In this document: piece by piece, positions 49,479-60,810 of the stretch | Layout: every line of letters begins with the position of its first letter | Position numbering within the stretch: the first letter of the stretch is position 1 | Assembly (NCBI GenBank): GCA_964247055.1 | Contig: OZ176053.1 | Coordinates: 10,788,001 to 10,852,000, forward strand | Length of the DNA stretch: 64,000 bases | Reading direction: 5' to 3' | From: Paragordius varius | Taxonomy: Eukaryota; Nematomorpha | Program-made: the position numbers and the translations under genes | The notes under the pieces: model-generated | What the model was told of the DNA's origin: nothing | The model's input: the letters and a program-made list of their open reading frames with translations, nothing else | The model's database searches: none

Positions 49479-52400
49479 ATACGTTATTATCCCAATTACA
49501 AAAGGATTGCACTAATTACAATTTTCACCCAAAATCAAATTTTTTAACATCGCCATATTCAAACGAGCCTTCTCCACAGGTACATTTTATATAAGATTTC
49601 ATATAACATTTTATTTTCAAAAGAAAATTTAGACATATATTTGTTTGATATTTATGAATTAAATTAAAAAAATACGGCTGAGGTCGTTTTATTAAGACGT
49701 TTGATTCAAAAAAATTTTTAGCTTACGCATGTTTTTTTTATAAAATACCAAAACCAGTTTTTGTTAATTGGTAAAAGATAAACAAATTGGTTTTTCCTAA
49801 ACGAATATTTCTTATAATTTTTCTGGATCTTTTATATGCTCAAGGACGCTAAATCTATCTATCTAGACGACCAGATTATAAAAATAGTTGCAATCATAAT
49901 TATTTCATAGATTTATATAGGTATCATTAGTTATTCCATGTTAGTCTGGCCATATAAAATATCATTATATGAGACAAAAAAATCATTAATATACGTTCGT
50001 ATTTGTCACAAATATATTTGATCTGATAAGAAATAATTAACCACTGACCATATAAAAAATAATTATGTAAAAAAACTGTGTAACTTGATTTTGATTAATT
50101 TTCCATTTTGTTTTTTAAAGTGTGCTTAGAAACAAAAATTAATTATTATCGATATAAATTAAAGAACTTGTATACAGTATTATATTATGCTAAAATTTGT
50201 TTTTGTTTTTATTTATCTTTTGGTAAAAGTTAATTTTGGACCCATCATTCCTAACCATAAAGCGGAAAAAATGTTTCAAAAGAATAACTAAAAATATATT
50301 TCTCTATTTTAATTATTTGTGATTGGATGTAAGTTTAGAATGAGATTTTGATATTATCTCTTGTGTTTCTATGCCAAAAAATTTGTTATATGTACAAATC
50401 CTTGTAACTTATCATAATAGTTTCACGGAATATTTATTTTTGTGTATATTCAACGATAATAAACATATATATGCCATGTTTCACACAGCACTGATTTTTA
50501 AATTATGATATTTTGCCTTCAAATTTTAACTATTTTCCTTTAGCACTTATTTAGAAAAATTTAGTTATATTTTTAATATCGTTTCACTATCATTGAAGAA
50601 TGGATTCAATTTCTTGCGCCTTAATCGGAGGAATCAAATTAAAAAATATTCCCTGAGATTTAAGACCGATGAGTTAGAATAATCCTGGTTGTACTATCTC
50701 AAAACCAGACTTCATTTTTTTGAAAATTATCCCGGTGCCACGTGAATAGTTTTAAGAATCAACCCGATTCATAAAAACAAATCATTATCAATTATAACCC
50801 TCTTAAAAATACCCCAGTATAAAGCCACTTTCTACTTGGTCATAAGCATTATTGGCAATGATATTTTTATTAAAACATGACTAGTAAAATCATCATTGAT
50901 TAGCATTATTTTTTTGCTCTTTATGTGACCATCTTCTACGAAAACTAAAGGCGCGCAAAAATACGCAAAGATAGCGTATAATATAAGGAAAAGCATGGTT
51001 TACAATTCAATCATCCCTTTCCGCTACCAATTAATTATGGAATACTTAACGTGTTAAGTATCTAGTGTAGCTTTTCTAAGTAGCTTAGGGTAATGATTTT
51101 AACAATATATAATGCTATACTCTAAAACAAGGGTGTCCAACACAAATGGCTTTAGGAGACGCATTTTACCTCAAAAATTACGACGATCCGCATTCATAAA
51201 TATTTTATTAGATTTCAAACATAAGACTTATAAAAGAAAACGGAATGTAGCAATTTTCCAGATTTTTGCTATTTAGATAGACATATTTAGAAAAAATTGT
51301 CTAAGAAATATCAATATTGCCAAGATTTTGTGAATTATCGCAAATTATGGATTTCAAATTTTTCGCGGGTCGCATAGAAAGTCTCAAAGGGCCGCATGTT
51401 GGCCTCTCCTCTAAAACTATTTACAAAATGCTTTTTATGTATAAAATAAATCCGAAATCCATCAAATTAAATTTCGAGCAAATTTTTTATTCATGCTAAT
51501 ATGAACTAATGAATTAATGTGATGGGTCCTTAAGTTTTATCATTATATATTGTTTATTAAATTATTATTTATGTTTGTAAACTCGTAATTTAAAGTTTGT
51601 TTTTAATTCGTTGTAAACGCTATAAGAAACATAATATATATTTAGCTCGGCTTATAAAATTTTTAAATTTAAAATTCTGTCCATTTAGCGACCTTACAAT
51701 CAAATTGACAATAATTGTCCCCAACAAAACTCGTCTGCATCTACCATATTTGCTCAACAAATTGGAAAAAATGCACATTTAAATTATCCTTTGGTGCCTT
51801 CAGATCATACACCCAACTATACGGCAGAAGACCTACTTTTGGAACTAAATTCCATTTCAAATGCAAATAATCCTTCACATAATGTCTCAACACCACTTTA
51901 CGCTACAAATTATAAAAGTAACGTTGACGCAAAAGTTGTTGAAGATCAAGAATTTGAAATACCCTTAACCATAGATACCAAACAACAGGCCAGAACTAAC
52001 GTTAAATCACCCGATAGTGATGCTAAATCACGGAGTGGTAACATTTTTTTTCATTTTATTTAAAGTATAATTTTCTACTTATATCTAATGGTTTATGAAA
52101 TTTAAATTTTATGCTAAAATAATTTATGGTTTATTGATATTTTTTGAAATATGGATGATGGAAATTTTATTTCCATATATATTATGGTTTTTAAATTATT
52201 TTTTAATAAAATTCAAAAGTATTATGCATTTAAACTTTTTTAAATTCCAAACTTTAATTTATGCAATAATCATTGGTAATTTTTTATATGTTTAGCGTTT
52301 CTTTCACTTTCACCGACCCAACTCTCCAAGGAATCGAAAAATAACGTGGAACATTTGCTAGCAGAATTAAATGATGTAATTCAATCATCGCGAAAAAACC

Positions 52401-53410
52401 AACAAATTGCGACTAATCCCAAAAGGTAGCTACTAGCTGATAAAAAATGCAATATAATTTGGTATTTTTGTGAGATATCCATATTTTTTTATATCTTTTC
52501 ATCTTATATATTTAAAATTAAGTACATGCCAAAAAATGATATTTTTAACTTTTATATGATTAGCTCAAATTATACATTACCACCGAATAACAATTTTGAA
52601 ATGGCTCAATCACGGATATTACGATCGCCGCCTGGGGAACCACATCAAAAACTTCGTCAATTTATTAAGTATTACTTAAACTTTTTTATTATTTGTGTCA
52701 ATTTTCTTTCTCACTATCATCCAAAATTTCCTCGACACATTATTAATTTATCACCTTTATAAGCTGTTTCCTTCCAAAGGAAGTAAGCGTGTTATAGTTT
52801 TCCATTCCTTTCTGTCTGCAGCTTTTTGTTTTATTGAGAAAGCTAGGTCTTTTTTAATAGTGGACTGCTAGGTTTTACGAGGCCCTTTTTTATTGGTTGA
52901 ATATGATTGCATAAGATTTATCCAGTTTGTTTCTTGGGCTCTTGGATGTGACCACCCCAACGTAAACGGACGGATATTAATTGGTGTTATTTTTAAGGTT
53001 TGATAGGGGCGAATTAATTTGGATTAAAAATTATTTTAATATCAACCTTGATATAGACATCCCGATGACACCTCGTATGTTTTATCATCAAAAAGTATAA
53101 TAAACACAAACTCCAAATTTACCGATTCGACCGATCGCAATCAAGCAGGGCAAGAAGAAAATTTTTATTCGAGTATTAGTGAAACCCTTAACTTTCCAAA
53201 TGAAACAACTGCTCTTACGTTTAATAAGGGAGAACATCCAAAAACCTTTAATACGGATGAAGATAAAATTTGCTCCGAAATGTTAACAGTGAGAGATAAA
53301 ATACACATGTTAGAAGCTGGGAAACGATCGAATCACGAAAAAAGCAATCACAATTTGGAGGAAATGATTGGAAAGTTGGAACGTGATTTACACATACGGC
53401 CACAAAATGA

Positions 53411-53455
<45 letters not shown>

Positions 53456-56400
53456 ATTAATTATAAACACTTTTCAGTTTAAACCGATTCAAAAATCTAT
53501 GATACAACATATTTTTTGTTTCTTTATTTTCTATCACTTATTTTTAAGGATAATTTAATTTTTGCCATACTGATATAACCAATATATTATATTTAATTAA
53601 TGTATGAAATTTTATAGTCATTACCCTAATTCACCCAAATTTGGTCTCAAATCGGATAATAATTTAAACTTCTATCGCAACGGGACAAAAAGCGGTGAAC
53701 ACGCTCTCAACACATCTACATCAAGCCTGGTGTATTGTCAACAATGCAATGAACCTATTATGGAGCATGTAATATTTTAACTTAAAATCTGTTACCAGTG
53801 CAGTAAAAAATGAAATTATACGGACAAACCGTAAAAATATAAACACAATTTTTTTAAAAGACTAAATTTAAATCTTAATTTTTTTATATGACTCATTGTT
53901 TTAAACTGCAAAGTTTACAATGGAGATATATATTAGTAACACAATCAATTAAGTATTAAGCGAATGTAATTGGATGATTGTTATAGGATAAATTAAGTTT
54001 CAAAAAAGTATGGTTGTCTTTTGAAGAAAAATTGGTAGTTATATTTTTACCTTTTGTCCGTATAATTTCAATTTTTATTGTAATAAAAAATTTGTTAAAT
54101 GTATTATTTTAAATATCACAAATGGGGTGCCAGTTTGTGTTCTATTTGAAATATAAGACTTGTTTTGGTTGAAAATATGGTTAGAGTATTAAAAAACCAT
54201 GAATCAATTAACTACTATAATTTGATTGAAAATTTAAACATTTTAATGTCACAATTTGTAAAAGAAATCATCCAAAGTTTCTTTCGTAATAATTACAATC
54301 CAAAAAAATAATTGGAATATTTAAATTTTAATAGATCTTGATTTAACACACTCTTAATAATATAAAAATGTTTTTTATATCAGTCAATCCATGCTTTGGG
54401 ATACGATTGGCACCCTGAACATTTTGTGTGCGTTTACTGTAAAAAAGAAATTGGAACTGCCAACTTTTTTGAATATCAAGGCCAGCCGTGGTGCGAAAAC
54501 GATTATCACTCCAAATTTTCACCCAAGTGTGCAGATTGTGGGGAACCTATTTTAGAGGTCTTTTACCCCTTAAATGCAGTTTTTTACTTATTGAAACTAT
54601 TGGGCAATATATTTAGTATTTAACAGAGACCGTGAAATCGTTTTTGGTTCCGGATTCATTTATTATATAATAAATAGTTTCGACCAATTCTGGTTTCAAA
54701 GTTTTTGCTAAAATTTTGGTTAAGATTGCATTGTTATCGGTCAAAAGGGTTTGATTTCGGGTTCATTTTACTATATTTACTGCCCTAATTATTATTTTGA
54801 TATGATAAAAAATATTATTACATTAAAACAATATTTTGTATTATCTTAAAGATATAATTATATTACAATAAAAAATAATATTAACATTGTGCATTTGGAT
54901 AAAAATAAAAAAATAGGTAAAAGTTAAAATATATAAATTGAACCGTTTATATTTCCAAAAAGTTTCCTAAAAATGCTATGGTCGGATGCTATTCAGTAAA
55001 AACGGTTTCGCAAATCCATGGTTTTAAATACAATATGTATATATACTTATAAAATTTAATACATAACTATTTTTCATTACCTACTTAAAAAGAAATGTGT
55101 AACTGCCCTCGATCAAACTTGGCATCAAGAACATTTCAAATGTATGGGCGCGTGTGGAAGGCCATTTGAACCCGGGGAACCTTATCATGTTATTTCAGAT
55201 GCAGAATTGTTGGAAATCAAACAAAAACCACCTATTAATACAAATTTGGCATCTAAAATAAGTTCCAAACCCGATGATACTACTCTCGAAAAAATTAAAG
55301 TAATAAAATGTGCTTTTAATTTTAAAAGATCAAAATTTAACGAAACAATGGTATTTTTTTCATCAAAACTTTTGATTAAGTCTACAAAGGTATTAAAATT
55401 TATTAAAATATAAGAATTGAATTGTAAAAATAATTTCGAGAATCATTGATCAAATGTTTTTATATTAGAATAAATTTTAGTGCCTCAATTTTATTTTTTT
55501 CAGAAAATCATCCACGATTTATTGATCTATTCTTTTAAGATTTTAAAATAAGAAACCTAATAATATCATAATAATATTACACTAAATCTAAATTAATAAC
55601 ACATAATAAAATAATTAATTTGTACTTGTTAATGGTAAAACATATTCCCATTGGTGCATAAAAATAGAAATTTTATTATGTAAAGTGTATTTATTATCTA
55701 GATTACAAAAAAGTCGTTTCCATTCTCGTAATTAACACCTTAGATTTTATTATATTCTCAAAAATCTTATGACTTAAGCTAAATTGCCATGATAATATCT
55801 TTTATTTTTATGCGCGGATCGATAAATTTTTAGCTATTATCCATTTAATTATAATTTGTTGATTTTTATATCGTGGTTTTTCGTTTAAATTTTTTACACA
55901 TTTTTAAGGTATTATATCCATTTTGTCGGGAAGATTATTATGCAATGTTTGCGCCGAGGTGTCGGGCTTGCTCAAATCCAATCCTAGAGAATTTTGTATC
56001 TGCCCTGGATGCAAAATGGCATCCTGACTGTTTCGTCTGCAAGGTAATTTTGTGTTCATTTATTTTATATCTAATTTTTTTAAAGTTTTGTAATATTTGT
56101 TGACAAAAAATGGATTTAACTTTTTGGTACCTTTAATACTTTTGATATTTGGTAATATTAACTTATAATTTTATTAAATTTTTACGATAATTTATTGCAC
56201 TGGATCTTATTATGGTAAATTAAGCTTGTTGGATATGAAAAAAAATGATGTTTATTATATAAACTGTAAATTTTATTTTTCCCAATACACTAAACTTTTA
56301 TTCCCTACCCCAAATTAATTTATTCAACCAAAATTTATGTTTATTTAACAATAGGATTGTCACATGCCGTTTGGCAAAGGCTCATTCTATGAATGTCGCG

Positions 56401-56801
56401 ATTCCTATTACAGCGGTAATGAGGGTGATGGAACCGAAGTGGTTAGCGTCCAATCGTGGCCCGTTTGTCAAACGCATTATGAGTTGAGACGTCGTTCAGG
56501 CGGTAGTATAACCGGTGTTGGTAACATAGGTGGGCGAGGGACACCCAATGGTTCAAATTTCAATAATTTATCAGCTTCTGGGAATAATGTGCCCTCTTCG
56601 ACCGGCAATACATTTGGATGTGGTCATTGTTTCGCTTGTGGTAAACCCATAAGCCCAGGAGCGAAATGTGTAACGGCCCTACATAAAAAATTTCATCCAC
56701 ACCATTTTGTATGCGCTTTTTGCCTTAAACAACTCACTGGCACGTTCAAGGAAGTCCGTGGCAAACCTTATTGCCACGCTTGTTTTGATAAATTGGTGTA
56801 A
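49479..56801 (+). CDS. PXN: Paxillin (LD motifs and four LIM domains; first exon not found)
   Basis: Paxillin is a focal-adhesion scaffold: LD motifs bind FAK, vinculin and parvins, and the LIM domains target adhesions. Exons found: 49479-49579, 51689-52037, 52296-52425, 52564-52668, 53096-53410, 53618-53768, 54384-54557, 55093-55299, 55909-56043, 56355-56801. They give 2,114 nt and about 704 aa with consistent phases. LD motifs: TLLSQLQ (LD1), [11 protein letters not shown] (LD2), [11 protein letters not shown] and [12 protein letters not shown] (LD5-like). LIM1 starts CQQCNEPI and continues [14 protein letters not shown]2 [24 protein letters not shown]3 [23 protein letters not shown]4 CFACGKPIS to [15 protein letters not shown] and CHACF. 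Oddities: LIM2 has CMGAC (three spacers instead of two) and a ~40-aa insert before its last zinc ligands. LIM3 has an acidic/Ser insert, and a Gly/Asn/Ser linker of about 45 aa separates LIM3 and LIM4. The acceptor at 53094-53095 lacks a pyrimidine tract. Poly(A) signal at 56868. Confidence 0.93.
51128..51408. mobile_element. Non-autonomous hAT element (281 bp, in paxillin intron)
   Basis: Flanked by a perfect 8-bp duplication CTCTAAAA (51120-51127 and 51409-51416). It begins CAAGGGTGTCCAACACAAAT and ends GGGCCGCATGTTGGCCTCTC, with only a short shared CCAACA motif between the ends. The GGGCCGCAT subterminal block is like that of the 2.26-kb hAT element in the BTB intron. It has no coding capacity. 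Confidence 0.85.
52770..52990 (-). mobile_element. LINE 3' fragment (C-terminal reverse-transcriptase tail)
   Basis: Minus-strand translation gives [10 protein letters not shown], then [26 protein letters not shown] and KTITRL across two frames with one stop. This is the usual end of non-LTR retrotransposon polyproteins (LRWxGH, GRPKKTW, DRxxW). Both ends are truncated; it lies in a paxillin intron, antisense to the gene. It could be the same family as the fragment at 63.5 kb, but the parts do not overlap. Confidence 0.75.
53411..53452. repeat. (AT)n microsatellite at a paxillin splice donor
   Basis: GT followed by about 20 TA/AT dinucleotides starts at the first base of the intron, so the repeat itself supplies the 5' splice site (GA|GTATATATAT). 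Confidence 0.9.
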
Positions 56802-59389
56802 AAATGAGTTTTACTTTAGAAATTTAGTTTAGAATACCTCAGTAAAGAAATTCTTTATGCGTTTTCAAATAAATAACTTATTACCACATATGCAAACTCA
56901 ACTTTTTATTGCATTTTCCCCAATTAAAGCGGACCATTTGCTATTTTATACATATATATATATATATATATATGCTTTTGCATTTATCTATTTATAATTT
57001 TGATACAATTTATAAGTTAAATAATACACCCAATATCTTGCGCTCGCATTATTTAAATATTCAATTTTATTGTTAATGCTTCAAATTTATTCCAAGTTAT
57101 AAATATCGATATATACATTTTAGCATTTTAAAATTCATTCGTATATTTTGATTTCTGCGTAAAAACATAATATCAAGTTTTTTACAGGTTTTTAGGGTTT
57201 GAAAATCCTGCTTTTATATGTTTTGGTTCACTTGTTAAGGATTCAATTTGGATAAGTTAATGAAGTTGCTATAAATTAACTGTACTAACCGCTTTTATGC
57301 ACCGGGACAAGATTTTAACATAAATAAATCTGTCTCAAATTTTTTTCTAAAGTCACCTTTAATGTATCGTTTTAATCGGGTATACAGTTTGAATAGACCT
57401 AATTAAATTATCAATGTTATTAATTTATAAAATAAAAAATATTATTTGCCCTTTGGATATCCAAAATCAACTAATTATTTAAAATTATTTTAAATTTTAC
57501 TATTTTTAAATATATCTGAACTATATGTAAAAAAACAAAATATATAAATTCTTCTATTGGTCAACTTTTTTGTTGTTAAAATTAATTAAATATATTATAG
57601 CTTTCAATAATATGCCAAATTTTCAAGACTATATTTGTTACATTATCAGGAAAAGACGATAAAATTGATTATCGAAGTATTAAAAACTGGGAATAACTTT
57701 CTCGAGAGTTAATTTGGCGATTTTACAATTTGAATCTATAAAAAGATGGGAATGAACTGTAAGCTGATCAAATGTATTTTAAATTATGGCCATTTGTAGA
57801 TTTTGTTTTACGATATACAATGTTAATAAGCCAGTTTTAATCATTACATTGTTGAATATCATTATTTATATAAAGGTTTTCAGTATTTTTGAATGAGCAT
57901 GATCTATTTTTCACTCATATGGAATATATAAAAGATTGTAATAGAAAATTAAAACAATAAGTTTCTCAGTATCAAGTTATATAATCTGTATTCAAACTTT
58001 GGTCGATACTGAAACTATGTACAACAAAAATATCAAATAATCAAATTAAACAAGGAAAGGGTAAATCTTACAAATATTTAATTATACCATGAAGCTAATT
58101 ACATTAGAAAAGTTTTTCTGAAATATTAAACAATGAATGATTAGCTTATATACACTCCAATAAAAATAAGGATTTTACTTGGTATATCATAATAGCAAAT
58201 ATGTTGGCAAGAATACATTATTGGCCAAGCGACAAATTAATAGTTACAGAATTAATTAAATAAACCATCTTAAATATTGTCAACGGACAATTTGTTTGAA
58301 CTTATCACTTATACATTGTGTGGGTGACGACGAAGGGTTGTTAAATAAAATTCGTATTAACGTCGTGAATAATGAAGAAAAAAAATAAATTTTCTAAACT
58401 CAAATTTTCGCCCAATGGCATCATTAGTTGCAGAAAGAATAAACTTAATATAATGTACAACAAAGAAATAAACAAAATGAAATTAAATGCGTGACAACTC
58501 AATAATTTTGTTGTACATTATTTTAAATTTATTCTTTTAACAACTCTTGATGATGTTACATTTGAGTTTTTAATAAATTCATTTTTATTTCTTTCATTAT
58601 TCACAACGTTTAAACGAAACATCACTTCTAAACTAAAAATATTTATAGAATAAGCTCGTTTAATTAAATTACATCACATATTAAAAATTAGGTTTTTCAA
58701 GCCAGGCTCGAATCTATTGTTAAAAATATATTTGCTAATGATGATATTTATTCCATTTGTCTCATAAAATAGGAGAAATATAGAATATAAAAATATAAAA
58801 TTTGTATAATAACAATACTTAAAAATTTGTTGGTGGTGAAAGAAATACTGAGTGATTCACCATTAGTAACAGAAATGAATAATAAAAATTAAAACCGTCA
58901 AACAAAATAAAGCAAAACGTATTTTTATATTATATTAAATTATCCAACGTATAGTCTACTATAAGTCCTAAAAGTATTTCGTTAGTTATATTATATATGC
59001 TTTATATAAGCTTCGATACTTAGATTTGAATGAAAATTAGTTTTTTAATACATCAAGATCATTCAAAAAATGGGAATTTCATGTCAAACTCGCGTAAAAA
59101 ACAAATGATAAATATTAAAAAGTCATTTTATCAGAATCAAAAACCGCTGTTGTGGTTCCTTTTTCGTTTTCAGACATGTTTATTTGAAACGGGAAACTAA
59201 TTCCAGTTCAACAAAACCAGTTTAAATATAACTCAGGGCATATTATAAATAAAGTGTTGAATAATAAATATTGAGTATTTATATAAAAAGTATTAATTTA
59301 AATTAATGACAATACTACATAATTTCGTTGAAAAATAAAGCTAAAGAAAGGTTGGTTATCTAATTAAGCATTTTAATTATAACATTTAA
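56802..59389. other. Intergenic region after paxillin, no gene seen
   Basis: AT-rich with many stops on both strands. It holds an AT microsatellite near 56951-56973. No exon-like stretch or transposon ends were recognised. Confidence 0.55.
56868..56873 (+). promoter_or_regulatory. AATAAA poly(A) signal for paxillin
   Basis: A canonical hexamer 67 bp after the paxillin stop at 56799-56801. Confidence 0.6.
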
Positions 59390-60470
59390 CCAAATGCAAA
59401 AATTTTTCAAGCAAAGTCAACATTTGTTCAAGCAAGGACAACATTAAAGCAAACACAACATTCCTTCAACCAAAGAACATTTTTTCAAGCAATTTTTTAA
59501 ATAAAAAACAGTTTTTTTATATTTCAAATTAATTAGTAGGTATCTATTTAATTTTACGTTAATATAATTAGATTCTAGCGTTGAATCATGATTTTTATCG
59601 TTTTATCGTCAATAATTGATGGTAAATTGATTGATTTCAAACATTTTAATTTTGCCCATAAAATCATTTAATTATTTTTTCAATTTATACAATTTTGACC
59701 TCAAGAGAGTAATTGAACATTTAAAGTTGGTTATTGAACAATTCAAGTTGGTCCTTCAATATTTTAATTTTGATTTTAGAAGCAATTTATCCTATATAGA
59801 GGATAATCTCTTATTTTAACCTAAACCCCTTAATAAATACCAATTTTTTTTTCACAAAAACGGTATCATTATTTTTTTTATATGTCTATATTATAAATAT
59901 CTAAGTTTTGTGGATTAGGGATGGTTAAATATAATAGTTTAAAATATTGTTAATTTAAAAAAAGTTAGTTCAATACAAATAAAATTGTGTTTAAAATGAA
60001 ATTATTAATTTTGAATTAAAATAAACTAATAACTAAAGATAATAGGTTAAATAATAATTAATAAAAATAACGGTTGTATGCCAATTGCAAAAAATGTATG
60101 GACCAAAGTGTTTAAGGACCAATTTTTCAAGGACACTCTTGAAGTACAAATTGTATAAATTGATCATAGGTGAAACTAAAGTTGTAAAGGAAAAAAATAA
60201 CTAACAAATGCAATTTATGGGCAAAATTAAAGTGTTTAAAAATTAATTTACCATAAAATATTGATAAAACGTTAAAAATATAATTCACTAAAATTTGTTT
60301 ATATTAATTTAAAATTAAATGAATACTAAATAATTAAATTGTCATCAAATAAAAAAAAATGTTTTTAATTTTAAAGAAAATTGTTGATTTGGCTTCAAAA
60401 AACGTTGTCTTTGGTTAAAAAATGTTTCGTTTGCTTGAAAAAAAAACGTTTAAATTGTTTTTGCATGAAA
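59390..60470. repeat. Fold-back element with ~380-bp inverted arms
   Basis: The left arm starts with CAAGCAAAGTCAACATTTGT-like units spaced about 17-21 bp. It continues through GGTAAATTGATTGATTTC and TTTTAATTTTGCCCATAAA to AAGTTGGTCCTTCAATATTT. The right arm carries the same blocks reversed: GGACCAATTTTTCAAGGACA, TTTATGGGCAAAATTAAAGT, TAATTTACCATAAAATATTG, then GCTTGAAAAAAAAACG and TTTGCATGAAAAA. The centre is about 300 bp. No transposase is seen. It shares its inner 21-bp unit and the CAAGAGTGTCCTTGAAAA block with the repeat in TAOK intron 11. Confidence 0.8.
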
Positions 60471-60810
60471 AATGGTATACCTAAAACAATATTTAAAATG
60501 ATCTGTCTGCTATTGTATCCATTTAAATATAAAATGTATTGAAATTTATCGTTTTAAACATCATATTTTTAATTAGTTATACTTTCCCAAGGGCTGATGT
60601 AAGGCAAACGAAATTCAGACATATTGGTGTATATAAATCATATTTCAAAATCATATACTAAACACTTATAATCTAAAATCCGCCTTTGCTAAATTATTTT
60701 TATATCAAAATATTTATTCGAATAGAATAATAACTTATAATTTTAAATATTATATAATTGGGTGTAGAGATGGATCACATAATACAGGAAACAATAGCCT
60801 TTATCTAAAA
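60471..60810. other. 3' flank of the attractin-like gene
   Basis: AT-rich. A minus-strand AATAAA lies at 60713-60718, about 95 bp past the stop codon, and is the likely poly(A) signal. Confidence 0.5.
60713..60718 (-). promoter_or_regulatory. AATAAA poly(A) signal for the attractin-like gene
   Basis: The minus-strand AATAAA nearest to and downstream of the stop codon at 60811. Confidence 0.5.

Noticed and set aside
49255-49515. 86-codon ORF as the paxillin N-terminus
   Set aside because: It is in a different frame from the LD1 exon, is hydrophobic and crosses the clear acceptor at 49477-49478.
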